Positions 1-7,216 of a DNA stretch of 25,365 nt are shown here, in pieces (position 1 is the first letter of the stretch; every line of letters begins with the position of its first letter). The notes beneath the pieces are model-generated. The model saw only the letters and a list, made by a program, of their open reading frames with translations. It searched no databases and was not told the origin of the DNA. The stretch is from Candidatus Manganitrophaceae bacterium (GTDB taxonomy: Bacteria; Nitrospirota; Nitrospiria; SBBL01; Manganitrophaceae). The stretch covers positions 1 through 25,365 of the forward strand of contig SCUR01000278.1 in NCBI GenBank assembly GCA_004297235.1, in the 5' to 3' direction. The position numbers and the translations under genes were made by a program.

Positions 1-240
1 GTCTCGCGTAATGCAGAGCTGCTCCGGGATGTCGAGCGCCTGCTCCTTGAGAGAGTGGCGGTATCGAATCACGTCGAGGAAAGGGAGCAGGATGTGAAAG
101 CCGGCATCCAGCGTGCCGCTGTATTTACCGAGACGCTCGACCACGTAAGCGCTCTGCTGCGGCACCACCACGGCGGTCTTCGCCAGGATGATCAGCACCA
201 GCACGGCCAAGACCAGAACCACAATCATCCCTTCCCCCAT
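1..240 (-). CDS. SPFH/band 7 family membrane protein, N-terminal part (cut by window edge)
   Basis: The first 80 codons of a minus-strand gene are present and the rest lies beyond position 1. The protein opens with a short N-terminus and one hydrophobic segment (about residues 6-20). It continues with a stretch typical of the stomatin/paraslipin branch of SPFH proteins, including VPQQSAYVVERLGKY and then AGFHILLPFLD. These proteins form membrane-bound oligomers linked to membrane organisation and protease control. The ATG at 240 is preceded by GGAGAGG. The gene starts 39 bp after the NfeD gene on the same strand. NfeD/SPFH pairs are a well-known operon, so the two proteins probably act together. 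The exact subfamily cannot be decided from this fragment. Confidence 0.9.
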   Translation of the reverse strand, partial: MGEGMIVVLVLAVLVLIILAKTAVVVPQQSAYVVERLGKYSGTLDAGFHILLPFLDVIRYRHSLKEQALDIPEQLCITRD

Positions 241-279
241 CCCACCTCTCCCTTTTTAATTAGGCTCGCGCCGACGCGC

Positions 280-714
280 TTATGTCCCTCGGACCGAAAG
301 GGTCAACCCGTCCACCCGGACGACGTTGCATCGCTGCCCTTTCGCGACCGGGTTTTCGCCGACGTTGCGCGCACTCCAGGCCGCGCCCCGCAGCTCGACC
401 CTCCCGATGGCATCGACCGCGATCGGATCGAGCGCGACGGCGGTCTCACCCACCAGACTGTCGATCGCTTTGCCCATATCGGCCGATTGAAATCGTTTGA
501 GCAGCGGCTGCCGGAAAAATAACAACGCCACGATGGAAAAGACGGAGAAGAGCAGCCACTCCATCCACTCGGGCCCGGTGAGCTTCAATCCTGAGAGCGT
601 TCCCACCATGAGGGCGCCGGCGCCGAAGAAAATAAGATAGAAGCCGCCGGGGGTCATCATTTCCGCCAGCAAGAAAAAAAGCCCCAGCAACAACCATCCC
701 CACCAGGTCATCAT
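280..714 (-). CDS. NfeD-like membrane protein
   Basis: A 144-residue protein. The N-terminal half has hydrophobic segments (about residues 3-20, 25-45 and 50-67). The C-terminal half is a soluble domain with the NfeD/OB-fold pattern: a LVGETAVALDPI stretch, then GRVELRGAAWSA and a VVRVDGLTLSV end. This short form lacks the ClpP-class serine protease domain of long NfeD proteins. It lies directly upstream of an SPFH gene, the standard partnership for membrane-quality or raft-like functions. The ATG at 714 is favoured because GGAG lies 7 bases upstream. In-frame starts further upstream (GTG at 732, ATG at 726) would place that ribosome site inside the gene. Confidence 0.9.
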   Translation of the reverse strand: MMTWWGWLLLGLFFLLAEMMTPGGFYLIFFGAGALMVGTLSGLKLTGPEWMEWLLFSVFSIVALLFFRQPLLKRFQSADMGKAIDSLVGETAVALDPIAVDAIGRVELRGAAWSARNVGENPVAKGQRCNVVRVDGLTLSVRGT

Positions 715-777
715 TTCACACTCCATCCGCACTGATGCGATATCTCAATCAAATTAAGTACAAACACCGGCGAACGA

Positions 778-805
778 AGTATAGCAAAGGGCAATCGGCT
801 GTCAA
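778..805 (-). promoter_or_regulatory. Sigma-70 promoter for the nfeD-SPFH operon
   Basis: On the minus strand TTGACA (805-800), a 16-base spacer and TATACT (783-778) form a near-consensus housekeeping promoter. It lies about 55 bases upstream of the NfeD start. No operator-like palindrome is visible around it, so expression is probably constitutive. Confidence 0.8.
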
Positions 806-985
806 GATAAAGAGGGCGAAGCGGGAGTTCCTCCGGGGTTCTCTTTTGACGTCTCTCACCGATGCCGGTCGAAAACCCAACCAAAAACCAACGAAAGACC
901 ATTCAAAAACCAAGATCCTTTTCGCCCCCTTTGTTACCCTCCGGAATGGAAACAGAAACAGCTCACAACGAACAGGAGGTCCATC

Positions 986-1117
986 ATGTCTAAAGATCTA
1001 ATCTATTTTCTGCTTTTGATCGCTCCCGTCGTTCCGGCCTTTGTGGTGCTCACGCACGACACAGACCTGCCGAAAGAAAGACAGGAAGGACGGGGAAGGC
1101 TCCTCCGTAAGGAATGA
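986..1117 (+). CDS. Small single-pass membrane peptide, 43 residues
   Basis: A short reading frame begins at the ATG at 986, with a full AGGAGGT ribosome site 5 bases upstream (974-980), one of the strongest in the window. The peptide begins MSKDLIYFLLLIAPVVPAFV: one hydrophobic helix (about residues 5-22) followed by a charged, basic tail. It is followed within 25 bases by a strong intrinsic terminator, so it looks like a complete one-gene unit. I do not recognise the family. Length and layout resemble small membrane subunits or regulators. No clear promoter was found, and a function cannot be given. Confidence 0.65.
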   Translation: MSKDLIYFLLLIAPVVPAFVVLTHDTDLPKERQEGRGRLLRKE

Positions 1118-1138
1118 GAGGGCCATGCGACGCATTGA

Positions 1139-1175
1139 GCGAGGGGGCGAGATTTCGATCCGCCCCCTCGCTTTT
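1139..1175 (+). terminator. Intrinsic terminator after the 43-residue peptide gene
   Basis: A GC-rich 11-bp perfect stem (1139-1149 with 1161-1171) is followed by TTTT. The loop region can close further as GAT-TTCG-ATC, giving a UUCG tetraloop. It lies 21 bases past the peptide stop codon. Confidence 0.85.
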
Positions 1176-1367
1176 CGACCTCCGAGATTCAAAATCGGAT
1201 TCCGATTCCCGGAAGACTTCAGCAAGGGCAAGGGAGTTTTCCTCAAACCTAGCGGCGGGAAATTCATCCGATGAACGATTCGCGTACGCCTGGGGAAGGG
1301 CCCTCTCTTTGCAAAATCATGAAGGGAGACTCCAAAAACCAAAACCTTTGAGGAAGGAGGATCACCG

Positions 1368-1928
1368 ATGATTGTTTCGCTCGCTCAGCTCGATGAGTTC
1401 ACTGATCGCGCTCGGATCTACTTCGTCCTCCTCGATCAGGAGCTCTCTCTCCAGTCCAATGCATCCGGTTCTCATTGGAGTTCAACTCAAATCGGAATTT
1501 GGGCGAGCAAGGGGCAACTCATCGCCGTGCAGAATCACAAATTCATTCCCGGAACCGACACAACCCAAGCGGAAGTCGTCCCTTTCCATCAGGCCTATCT
1601 CGTCAAGCCGGACCTGAGCGGCGTCATTCGCCATCAGCACAAGAGCAAGAACGGTTTTTTGATGAACATCGTTGAGAGAAGATCGCTCTCGACGATGGTG
1701 AAGCGAATCGGAGATGCGATGCTCCTTCCGGAGGGTGCGCCGCTCGATCAATTGGCGGAACGGCTCATGGAGAGGAGGATGACGCTTCAGCAGTTGATGG
1801 CATGGCAGACGGGAAAGCGGGTTAATGATAAAGAAGAAACGACGGAAACCGGACTGATCGAACTGGTGATCATTCCGCGCGGCGTGCTGATCCGCCCTCT
1901 CAAAGAACAACCGGTGATGGAAAAGTAG
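1368..1928 (+). CDS. Hypothetical protein, 186 residues
   Basis: A soluble protein of unknown family. The ATG at 1368 has AAGGAGG (1354-1360) 7 bases upstream. No signal peptide, membrane helix or metal motif is visible. Residues 1-100 look like a beta-rich fold with two histidines close together (IRHQHKSK near residue 88). Residues 105-150 are amphipathic helices (ERLMERRMTLQQLMAW). The end returns to strands (ELVIIPRGVLIRP). It is convergent with comM, 76 bases away, and lies about 190 bases after the terminator of the small peptide gene, so it is probably transcribed alone. It may bind a small ligand, but nothing in the sequence proves this. Confidence 0.75.
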   Translation: MIVSLAQLDEFTDRARIYFVLLDQELSLQSNASGSHWSSTQIGIWASKGQLIAVQNHKFIPGTDTTQAEVVPFHQAYLVKPDLSGVIRHQHKSKNGFLMNIVERRSLSTMVKRIGDAMLLPEGAPLDQLAERLMERRMTLQQLMAWQTGKRVNDKEETTETGLIELVIIPRGVLIRPLKEQPVMEK

Positions 1929-2004
1929 GACAGAAGGTCTGGGTGGCTCATTTCCCAATCGGTCACTTGTGCATTCCCGGGCAACGTGAGGTCGATTCGA
2001 TTCC

Positions 2005-3537
2005 TCACCCCCCGAACGTCTTCCGATCCAAGCTTCTATACTGCACCGCCTCGGAGATATCCTGCGCCGAGATCTGTTCACGCCCTTCCAAATCGGCGAT
2101 CGAGCGGGCCACCTTCAAGATGCGATTGTAGGCGCGGGCGGAGAGGCCCAACCGCTCCATCGCCATCTCCACCAATCTCCTGGACGGCTCGTCGATCTGG
2201 CAATACTTCTTGATCTGCCTCGGTCGCAGTTGCGCGTTGCAGCGAATCCCGTCCTTCTCATAACGGACCCGTTGGACCTCACGCGCGGCCAGGACCCGCT
2301 TGCGGATCGTCTCGGAGCTTTCGTCTTGGGTTTCGGTCGTCAGGTCTTTGAAAGGAACCGCCGGCACTTCGATGTGCAGATCGATCCGGTCGAGCAAAGG
2401 GCCGGAGACCTTCGCGCGGTAGCGTTGGATGGCGACGGGGGTGCAGGAGCAGCTGCGGGTCGGATCGGTCAGGTAGCCGCAGGGGCAAGGATTCATCGCG
2501 GCCACCAACATGAATTGGGAAGGATAGGTGAGTGAGGCGCTCGCGCGGGCGATGGTCACCCTTCCATCTTCCAGCGGTTGGCGAAGGACTTCCAGGACAT
2601 TCCGTCGGAACTCCGGAAGCTCGTCAAGGAAGAGGACGCCGTTGTGGGCCAGGCTCACTTCTCCGGGGCGCGGGACCTGTCCGCCGCCGATCAGGCCGGC
2701 GTCGGAGACGGTATGGTGCGGGGAGCGAAAAGGGCGGGTGACGATCAACGGCTTATCGGAGAGAAGACCGAAGATGCTGTGGACCAGCGTCGTCTCCAGC
2801 GACTCCTCAAAACTCATGTTCGGAAGAACCGTCGGGAACCGCTTGGCGAGCATCGTCTTGCCGGAGCCGGGCGGACCGACCATCAAGATGTTATGGCCGC
2901 CGGCCGCCGCAATTTCCAATGCCCGCTTCGCGTGGGGTTGGCCGCGCACTTCGGAGAAATCCTCGCCGTAGATGGCCTGCTCGGCGAAAAGGGGGGAAAG
3001 CGGGGTCTCGATCGGAGTCAGGGGAAGCTGGCCGTTGAGAAATTCGACCACTTGAGGGAGGGTCTCGACGCCGAGCACTTCAATTCCGGAGACCACCGCC
3101 GCCTCGGGACCGTTCTTGGCGGGAACCAGCAAGCCGCGCTTTCCGGTCCGCTTCGCCAAAATCGCCATCGCCAGCGCTCCTTTAATCTCTTTGATCCGCC
3201 CGTCGAGCGACAGCTCTCCGACGATCAGATAATCTCCGAGGCGGTCTTCTTTCAGAACACCGTCGGCGGCCAAGATGCCGAGCGCCATCGGAAGATCGAA
3301 GGCGGAGCCTTCCTTCTTCAGATCGGCCGGGGCAAGGTTGATCGTGATTTTTTTAATCGGGAAGTGAAAGCCGGTGTTCTTGACGGCGGAGCGGACGCGG
3401 TCTTTGCTTTCTTTGACGGCCAGATCGGGAAGACCGACGATGTTCAGCAGCGGAAGGCCTTGAGAGAGATCGACCTCGACATCAATCGGCTGCGCCTCGA
3501 TTCCATACAAGACGGCGCTGAAGATCTTCGAGAGCAT
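2005..3537 (-). CDS. comM: YifB/ComM family Mg chelatase-like AAA+ ATPase
   Basis: A 510-residue protein of usual ComM length. The N-terminal Lon-protease-like fold includes the LPxLNIVGLPDLAVKESKDR stretch. The AAA+ domain has Walker A GPPGSGKT (221-228), Walker B VLFLDELPEF (301-310) and the family signature NPCPCGY (349-355), followed by a cysteine pair. The C-terminal Mg-chelatase-type domain is complete. Studied ComM proteins are hexameric helicases that drive branch migration when incoming DNA is integrated during natural transformation. That role is known from the family and is not shown here. The gene starts 29 bp after a lipoprotein gene on the same strand, so the two are probably co-transcribed. 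Confidence 0.95.
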   Translation of the reverse strand: MLSKIFSAVLYGIEAQPIDVEVDLSQGLPLLNIVGLPDLAVKESKDRVRSAVKNTGFHFPIKKITINLAPADLKKEGSAFDLPMALGILAADGVLKEDRLGDYLIVGELSLDGRIKEIKGALAMAILAKRTGKRGLLVPAKNGPEAAVVSGIEVLGVETLPQVVEFLNGQLPLTPIETPLSPLFAEQAIYGEDFSEVRGQPHAKRALEIAAAGGHNILMVGPPGSGKTMLAKRFPTVLPNMSFEESLETTLVHSIFGLLSDKPLIVTRPFRSPHHTVSDAGLIGGGQVPRPGEVSLAHNGVLFLDELPEFRRNVLEVLRQPLEDGRVTIARASASLTYPSQFMLVAAMNPCPCGYLTDPTRSCSCTPVAIQRYRAKVSGPLLDRIDLHIEVPAVPFKDLTTETQDESSETIRKRVLAAREVQRVRYEKDGIRCNAQLRPRQIKKYCQIDEPSRRLVEMAMERLGLSARAYNRILKVARSIADLEGREQISAQDISEAVQYRSLDRKTFGG

Positions 3538-3566
3538 GGGGGCCCTTTACGTTGATGGAGGGCGCG

Positions 3567-3998
3567 TTAGAATTGAAGCTTGGAAGCGATATCGCGGCCG
3601 ATCTGCGTGAGGAACTCTTGATTCGTCGGTTGCGACACCCAGCGGCCCAGCTCCAATGAAAAGGCTTGCTCCTCTAAAGTCAGATAGAGCCGAAAGGGAG
3701 CCTTGTTGGCGACGTGGCCGATCAGGCGGCTTCGCTTTACCGGAGCGCCGATGATCAAACCGCTCTTCTCGATGTTCCAGACGGTCTGAAAAAATCCCCC
3801 TTCTTTATCTTCGACGGCGATTCGATCGTAATAGTTGAGACTGGCGCTGAGGGCGACCTGCCAGGCGCGGTCGTATGGGACGGTGGAGTCCGGAAGGGAA
3901 ACCTGGGAGGGGGCATGCGCGCAGCCGGACAACAGGAGCAACAGGAGGAGAGAAAACCATTTTCGATCGATGGTTCGCATGATCCTCTCACAAATCAT
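3567..3998 (-). CDS. Small lipoprotein of unknown function
   Basis: The N-terminus is a clear lipoprotein signal: a basic n-region, a leucine run and the lipobox LSGC, followed by a mature domain of about 118 residues. The mature part has alternating strands and helices (AFRLYLTLEEQ-like and LTQIGRDIASKLQF) and resembles small outer-membrane lipoproteins of the LptE/BamC-like kind only in general form. No family is assigned. The ATG at 3998 has GAGGGG 5 bases upstream. An in-frame ATG at 3980 would give a shorter n-region, but its GAGAGG site is only 3 bases away. It is the gene directly upstream of comM. Confidence 0.8.
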   Translation of the reverse strand: MICERIMRTIDRKWFSLLLLLLLSGCAHAPSQVSLPDSTVPYDRAWQVALSASLNYYDRIAVEDKEGGFFQTVWNIEKSGLIIGAPVKRSRLIGHVANKAPFRLYLTLEEQAFSLELGRWVSQPTNQEFLTQIGRDIASKLQF

Positions 3999-4076
3999 GT
4001 CGTCCCCTCAGCAAAATCGGAGGGAACGTGCGATGTCCGCTCCAGGGCGATCGAGCGGCTCGCGGAAGCAAGCAGA

Positions 4077-4439
4077 TCAACTATCCCTTAAAAAAGAGGT
4101 AATTCCTTTCTTTCGGCTCCCGGTCACCGAGGCCAAAAGGCAAGGCTGGCGGGATTCGTCGAGATAGGCGCCGAATTGCAGGCCGTATGAATTACCGGCC
4201 GTGCCGCGATGGACCGCCACGATCCTTCCCGTTACCTTTTCCTCAAAGCTCTTTCCTCTATGAGCTCCTTTGACCTGAATCACCATCTCCTTGCCGAGCT
4301 CAAAGTCTTTATTGGAATGGAAGAGCAGACCGCCGAGGCTGATGTTGCTGATCATCACCTCGATCGACCGGGGGGAGGTGGAGATTTTCGCCTTCCCGAA
4401 AAAAGGAATTCGTGAATGTCGCCGTTTCTCCTTCTGCAT
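4077..4439 (-). CDS. PilZ domain protein, probable c-di-GMP effector
   Basis: A stand-alone PilZ domain of 120 residues. It shows both nucleotide-binding motifs: the RxxxR type motif (R6-R10) and NxSxxG (N32, S34, G37 in NISLGG). The beta-barrel continues with strands such as VTGRIVAVHRG and a YGLQFG end. Such proteins bind c-di-GMP and alter the activity of a partner. No partner domain is fused here and the neighbours do not name one. A diguanylate cyclase-type protein is encoded 7.5 kb away. The ATG at 4439 lies only about 3 bases from the start site predicted by its promoter and has no good ribosome site, so the mRNA may be leaderless. Confidence 0.88.
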   Translation of the reverse strand: MQKEKRRHSRIPFFGKAKISTSPRSIEVMISNISLGGLLFHSNKDFELGKEMVIQVKGAHRGKSFEEKVTGRIVAVHRGTAGNSYGLQFGAYLDESRQPCLLASVTGSRKKGITSFLRDS

Positions 4440-4448
4440 AGTTTTGAC

Positions 4449-4477
4449 CTTATACCATATCTAGATTGATTTCACAA
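4449..4477 (-). promoter_or_regulatory. Promoter of the PilZ gene
   Basis: On the minus strand TTGTGA (4477-4472), a 17-base spacer ending TGG and TATAAG (4454-4449) form a plausible sigma-70 promoter. A start site 7 bases downstream would be near 4442, only about 3 bases before the ATG at 4439. Confidence 0.55.
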
Positions 4478-4779
4478 CATCGCTTTCACGGGGACGGTGC
4501 CCGCCGGATAAAAAGGCGATGGAGATAAGCGGAGGAGAGAAATAGCGTGGAGCCGAACCTCGATGTCTCCCTGAAACCACATATGGTATTCTTTTCCCCC
4601 GCTTTTCAACATATAGTGCCTTACCAAAACGGTCTATAGGTGAATTCTCCAGTCAAAAAACAGATCGAATCGAAAACTAATCTAAGCCATTGAAAAATAA
4701 TAGCTAATACGTGCCTATTTCTTAAGCAATTTCAATTTCAAGCTGGAAAGACAGGCCAAACAGGGTCCTTGCCACACTT

Positions 4780-4813
4780 TTATCCACAGTTTATACACAT
4801 ATTCTGTGGAAAA
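4780..4813 (+). promoter_or_regulatory. Cluster of three DnaA-box-like sequences
   Basis: TTATCCACA (4780-4788) and TTATACACA (4791-4799) both match the DnaA-box consensus TTATNCACA exactly and start 11 bp apart on the same strand. TTTTCCACA, one mismatch from consensus, lies on the other strand at 4813-4805. They border the AT-rich stretch to the left. This looks like a DnaA-binding region, either an origin element or a DnaA-titration/regulatory site. No dnaA, dnaN or gidA gene is present in the window. Confidence 0.6.
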
Positions 4814-4853
4814 CAAGGGAAAGCCCTTTTGGGATGGAAAGAAGAGGTTCATT

Positions 4854-5492
4854 TTAGCGCCCATAAGAGGACTTTCCGCCGGTTTCTTTCTTCACCCGTT
4901 CATGGCTTGCCTGGTGAAAAAGGTCGTCATCAATATAGGTCGTTGAGTAACTGATCGTTTCCTCGACGGTATCTCTTTCCAAAATCAGACGCGTCTTGCC
5001 GTCATCCCAAAAGAAGAGATCGGCCCCCGGCAGGGAATTGATCCGCGGAGAGCCATAATGTGCGCTGATTTTCTCCTTCAACTCCTCCACAGCGCGCGAT
5101 TCTTTACCGACCGGAAGATAGTTGATCTCGATCCGAAAGAGCTGGCCTTTGAAAAAATCGGCGAGGACATCGGAAGCGTTCGGGGCAAAGGGTGCAGGAT
5201 CGGCATGAAAACGCCGTTCTTCGTCGAACTGCCCGATTTGCTCTGCCTCCTCTTTGCTCTTGATCAATTGCTGAAACTCGGAGAGCGACATCCCGAGTTT
5301 CAGCGGGCCATGCTCCCGTTGAATCCGCTCACTGCTGTTGATGACAAAATGAATTGCATGCAGATCGGGGGGGCACAGAAGAAAGAACATCCCGGCAAAA
5401 AAGACCGCTCTCCAAAAACGCTCGAACGCATATCGCGCATCGCGCCGCTTTGCGATGCGCGTGCCGAGCTTCAATCGTTCCAAATAAAACAT
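4854..5492 (-). CDS. Hypothetical exported protein, 212 residues
   Basis: After about 27 basic residues a hydrophobic segment (AVFFAGMFFLLCPPDLHA, about residues 29-46) could be a long signal peptide or a membrane anchor. The remaining domain has the pattern seen in small periplasmic proteins: LGMSLSEFQQLI, then strands such as LFRIEINYLPVG and a KTRLILERD strand. I do not recognise a named family. The ATG at 5492 has GAAGGT about 6 bases upstream. It lies 118 bp after the CopD-like gene on the same strand. The C-terminus is polar and may be disordered. Confidence 0.7.
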   Translation of the reverse strand: MFYLERLKLGTRIAKRRDARYAFERFWRAVFFAGMFFLLCPPDLHAIHFVINSSERIQREHGPLKLGMSLSEFQQLIKSKEEAEQIGQFDEERRFHADPAPFAPNASDVLADFFKGQLFRIEINYLPVGKESRAVEELKEKISAHYGSPRINSLPGADLFFWDDGKTRLILERDTVEETISYSTTYIDDDLFHQASHERVKKETGGKSSYGR

Positions 5493-5610
5493 AAGGTACC
5501 TTCAGAGCCCCATAGAGGATCAGACCCTCTCCGGGCGGCGCCGGCGGCAGAAGGGAGAAATCGATCAGGTGGCCCGGTAAAGGGCGAAGAGATGCATGCG
5601 AGGGCGCGAT

Positions 5611-6075
5611 CTAAAACTTCCATTGTCTCAGCATCGATGCGAGAAAGATGATGATGAGCCCAATGATCAACGTCAACCGGGTGTAGGTAAAGCCGGGAAG
5701 AATCGGTTGCTCCCCTCCCGTTCTCTCCCGAGGGTCCTCTTCCTCACGCGCGCCAAGCAGCTCGAAGAAATAAAGAGAGGCAATAATGGCGACCAGAAAA
5801 ACCTTCACCCCCAAGGCGGAGATGTAACCGGGCGGGACAAACTCATATCCCCTCCGTCGGAACCCAAAATTAATCCCTCCCGTGACCACCAGGAGGAGAA
5901 TCAGCGGGCCGACGATCCGGCGGAATCGCTTAGAAATATTCTTGAGAAAATGATAAGAGGGATCGCCTGTTTTAAGCAGAGGCGCCTCGACAAAAACTTG
6001 AAAGGCGGTTCCTCCAATCCAGACGACAACGGAGATCAAATGAAGCCAGTGATTGAGAACGGCGAAGAAATTCAT
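5611..6075 (-). CDS. CopD-like integral membrane protein
   Basis: A 154-residue protein with four predicted membrane helices: around residues 4-28, 53-70, 86-104 and 132-150. The first helix region contains NHWLHLISVVVWIGGTAF, the histidine-bearing pattern of CopD/DUF2269-like membrane proteins. Some relatives are involved in copper uptake or heme/cytochrome functions, and substrate cannot be inferred here. The ATG at 6075 is preferred because upstream in-frame codons run into the GTGAGGC repeat. No strong ribosome site is visible. The protein starts on the left side of the repeat array that separates it from the PCP_red gene. Confidence 0.75.
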   Translation of the reverse strand: MNFFAVLNHWLHLISVVVWIGGTAFQVFVEAPLLKTGDPSYHFLKNISKRFRRIVGPLILLLVVTGGINFGFRRRGYEFVPPGYISALGVKVFLVAIIASLYFFELLGAREEEDPRERTGGEQPILPGFTYTRLTLIIGLIIIFLASMLRQWKF

Positions 6076-6088
6076 GAGGCCGAAATAA

Positions 6089-6201
6089 CGTGAGGCGTGT
6101 GGCCTATAAAATGGGGCGGCCACCAGAGGCGTGAGGCGTGAGGGGTAAGATCAAAAATTCTAAATCTCTTTCGCCTCACGCCTAACGCCTCACGCCTCAC
6201 G
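6089..6201. repeat. GTGAGGC heptamer array forming an inverted repeat
   Basis: The plus strand carries CGTGAGGCGTG at 6089-6099 and CGTGAGGCGTGAGG at 6130-6143. The reverse complement, CCTCACGCCTCACG, is at 6188-6201, with another CGCCTCACG at 6172-6180. The 14-bp arms (6130-6143 and 6188-6201) match perfectly across a 44-bp spacer. The array fills the gap between two minus-strand genes. It could act as a terminator-like hairpin, or be a small dispersed repeat of the REP/MITE type. Confidence 0.75.
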
Positions 6202-6205
6202 GTTT

Positions 6206-7192
6206 TTACATCTCCTTTTTTGTCGGATCTTTCAAATAGTCCTTCATCTTCTCGAGCATCTCTTCGTCGATGAGGCCGACCTTGCCCCGCTTTCCCATAT
6301 AGTCTTTGATGTCGTCGAGGCGCTTGGCCGCTTCGGTGTTGTCTTTCAGACGGCGGATCTTTTCTTTCGCATCTTCGAAGGCATCGAAAGTCATCTCATT
6401 GTATCCGAAGGCCCGAAGACGCTTCATCGCCTTCATCATCGCTTCGTTGCGGAACTTGGTCAGCAACTCCGAGGTCACCGCCGTCACCCCCATTTTCCGG
6501 GCGCGCCGCTCGGCCGCTTTTTTGATGCCGCTTCGGACGAAATCGGGGGAGGTCATCAACCGCTTATGCGCCTCTTCGGTCCAGGTGACGTCGGCGCGCG
6601 GGGCATCCCAAATCTGGGTCAGCGCCGCCATGTCGATCCGCGTGATCCCCAACTCCCGCGCCAGATCTTCCGCGTCGTTCTTCAACATCGTCCGGACGAA
6701 ATCGCGGGCCATCTCGGGGGATTCGGCGATCTTCTGATCGAGGCGGACCTTCGCTGCATCGGTCCAGGGGAGTTCCGGATGGGCCTCCTCCTGTGGCTCA
6801 TCACCCAGCGCTTCCGCCTTCTCCAAAAGGGCCAGATCGACTTCAAGATGCCCCCGCTCCAGAGCAACCTCCTCCGCGATCTGCTTGATCATCGCCCGCA
6901 TGAACTCCGGAACCGTCTCAAGGCGATCCTGCGCTTCGCGCGTCCAGGCCAATGGCTTCGTCTCGACCCCCGCCGCTTTGTGCGCCGCGCCGGTCCCGGC
7001 GCCGGCCATCGGGTTCATCATCTTATCTTTAAATCCGGCAAGGACCTCTTCGGTGATGGTGGTGATTCCGAGCTCCCGCGCTTTCTTCTCGGAAAGCTTG
7101 CGGACCATCCCCCGTAGAAAGAACGGCGCTTTTTTCAGGCGCTCTTCCGCGTCCGGCGTCCAGGTGATTTCGTTTTCATTTGCATTTCCCAT
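6206..7192 (-). CDS. Protein with four PCP_red domain repeats
   Basis: A 328-residue soluble protein built almost entirely from PCP_red-type modules. This helical domain is known from the C-terminus of the ChlB/BchB subunit of light-independent protochlorophyllide reductase. Copies begin at about residues 9, 81, 141 and 202. Each starts with a W-T-x-x-A-x-x-R-L core and a P-x-F-x-R motif, and each ends in a basic helix and a short strand/helix (GITTITEEV, HLEVDLALL, GITRIDMAAL, GVTAVTSELL). A helical tail fills residues 250-328. It lies 24 bp after the radical SAM gene on the same strand, so it is almost certainly in its operon. No catalytic motif is visible. A tetrapyrrole-binding or scaffold role is inference only. 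Confidence 0.88.
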   Translation of the reverse strand: MGNANENEITWTPDAEERLKKAPFFLRGMVRKLSEKKARELGITTITEEVLAGFKDKMMNPMAGAGTGAAHKAAGVETKPLAWTREAQDRLETVPEFMRAMIKQIAEEVALERGHLEVDLALLEKAEALGDEPQEEAHPELPWTDAAKVRLDQKIAESPEMARDFVRTMLKNDAEDLARELGITRIDMAALTQIWDAPRADVTWTEEAHKRLMTSPDFVRSGIKKAAERRARKMGVTAVTSELLTKFRNEAMMKAMKRLRAFGYNEMTFDAFEDAKEKIRRLKDNTEAAKRLDDIKDYMGKRGKVGLIDEEMLEKMKDYLKDPTKKEM

Positions 7193-7216
7193 ATCATGAC
7201 CTCAAATTCTTAAAAA

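Larger units (their letters stand above)
4440..4853. other. 414-bp AT-rich gap with DnaA boxes and the PilZ promoter
   Basis: No convincing gene lies here. Positions 4590-4760 are much richer in A+T than the flanking genes. The left end carries the PilZ promoter and the right end (4780-4813) a cluster of DnaA-box-like sites. A motif close to CCATATG is seen near 4455 and 4580 in opposite settings, which may be chance. Confidence 0.6.

Noticed and set aside
2578..3555. A 325-residue plus-strand frame opposite comM
   Set aside because: It is antisense to an unmistakable ComM protein, with biased composition and no start signal.
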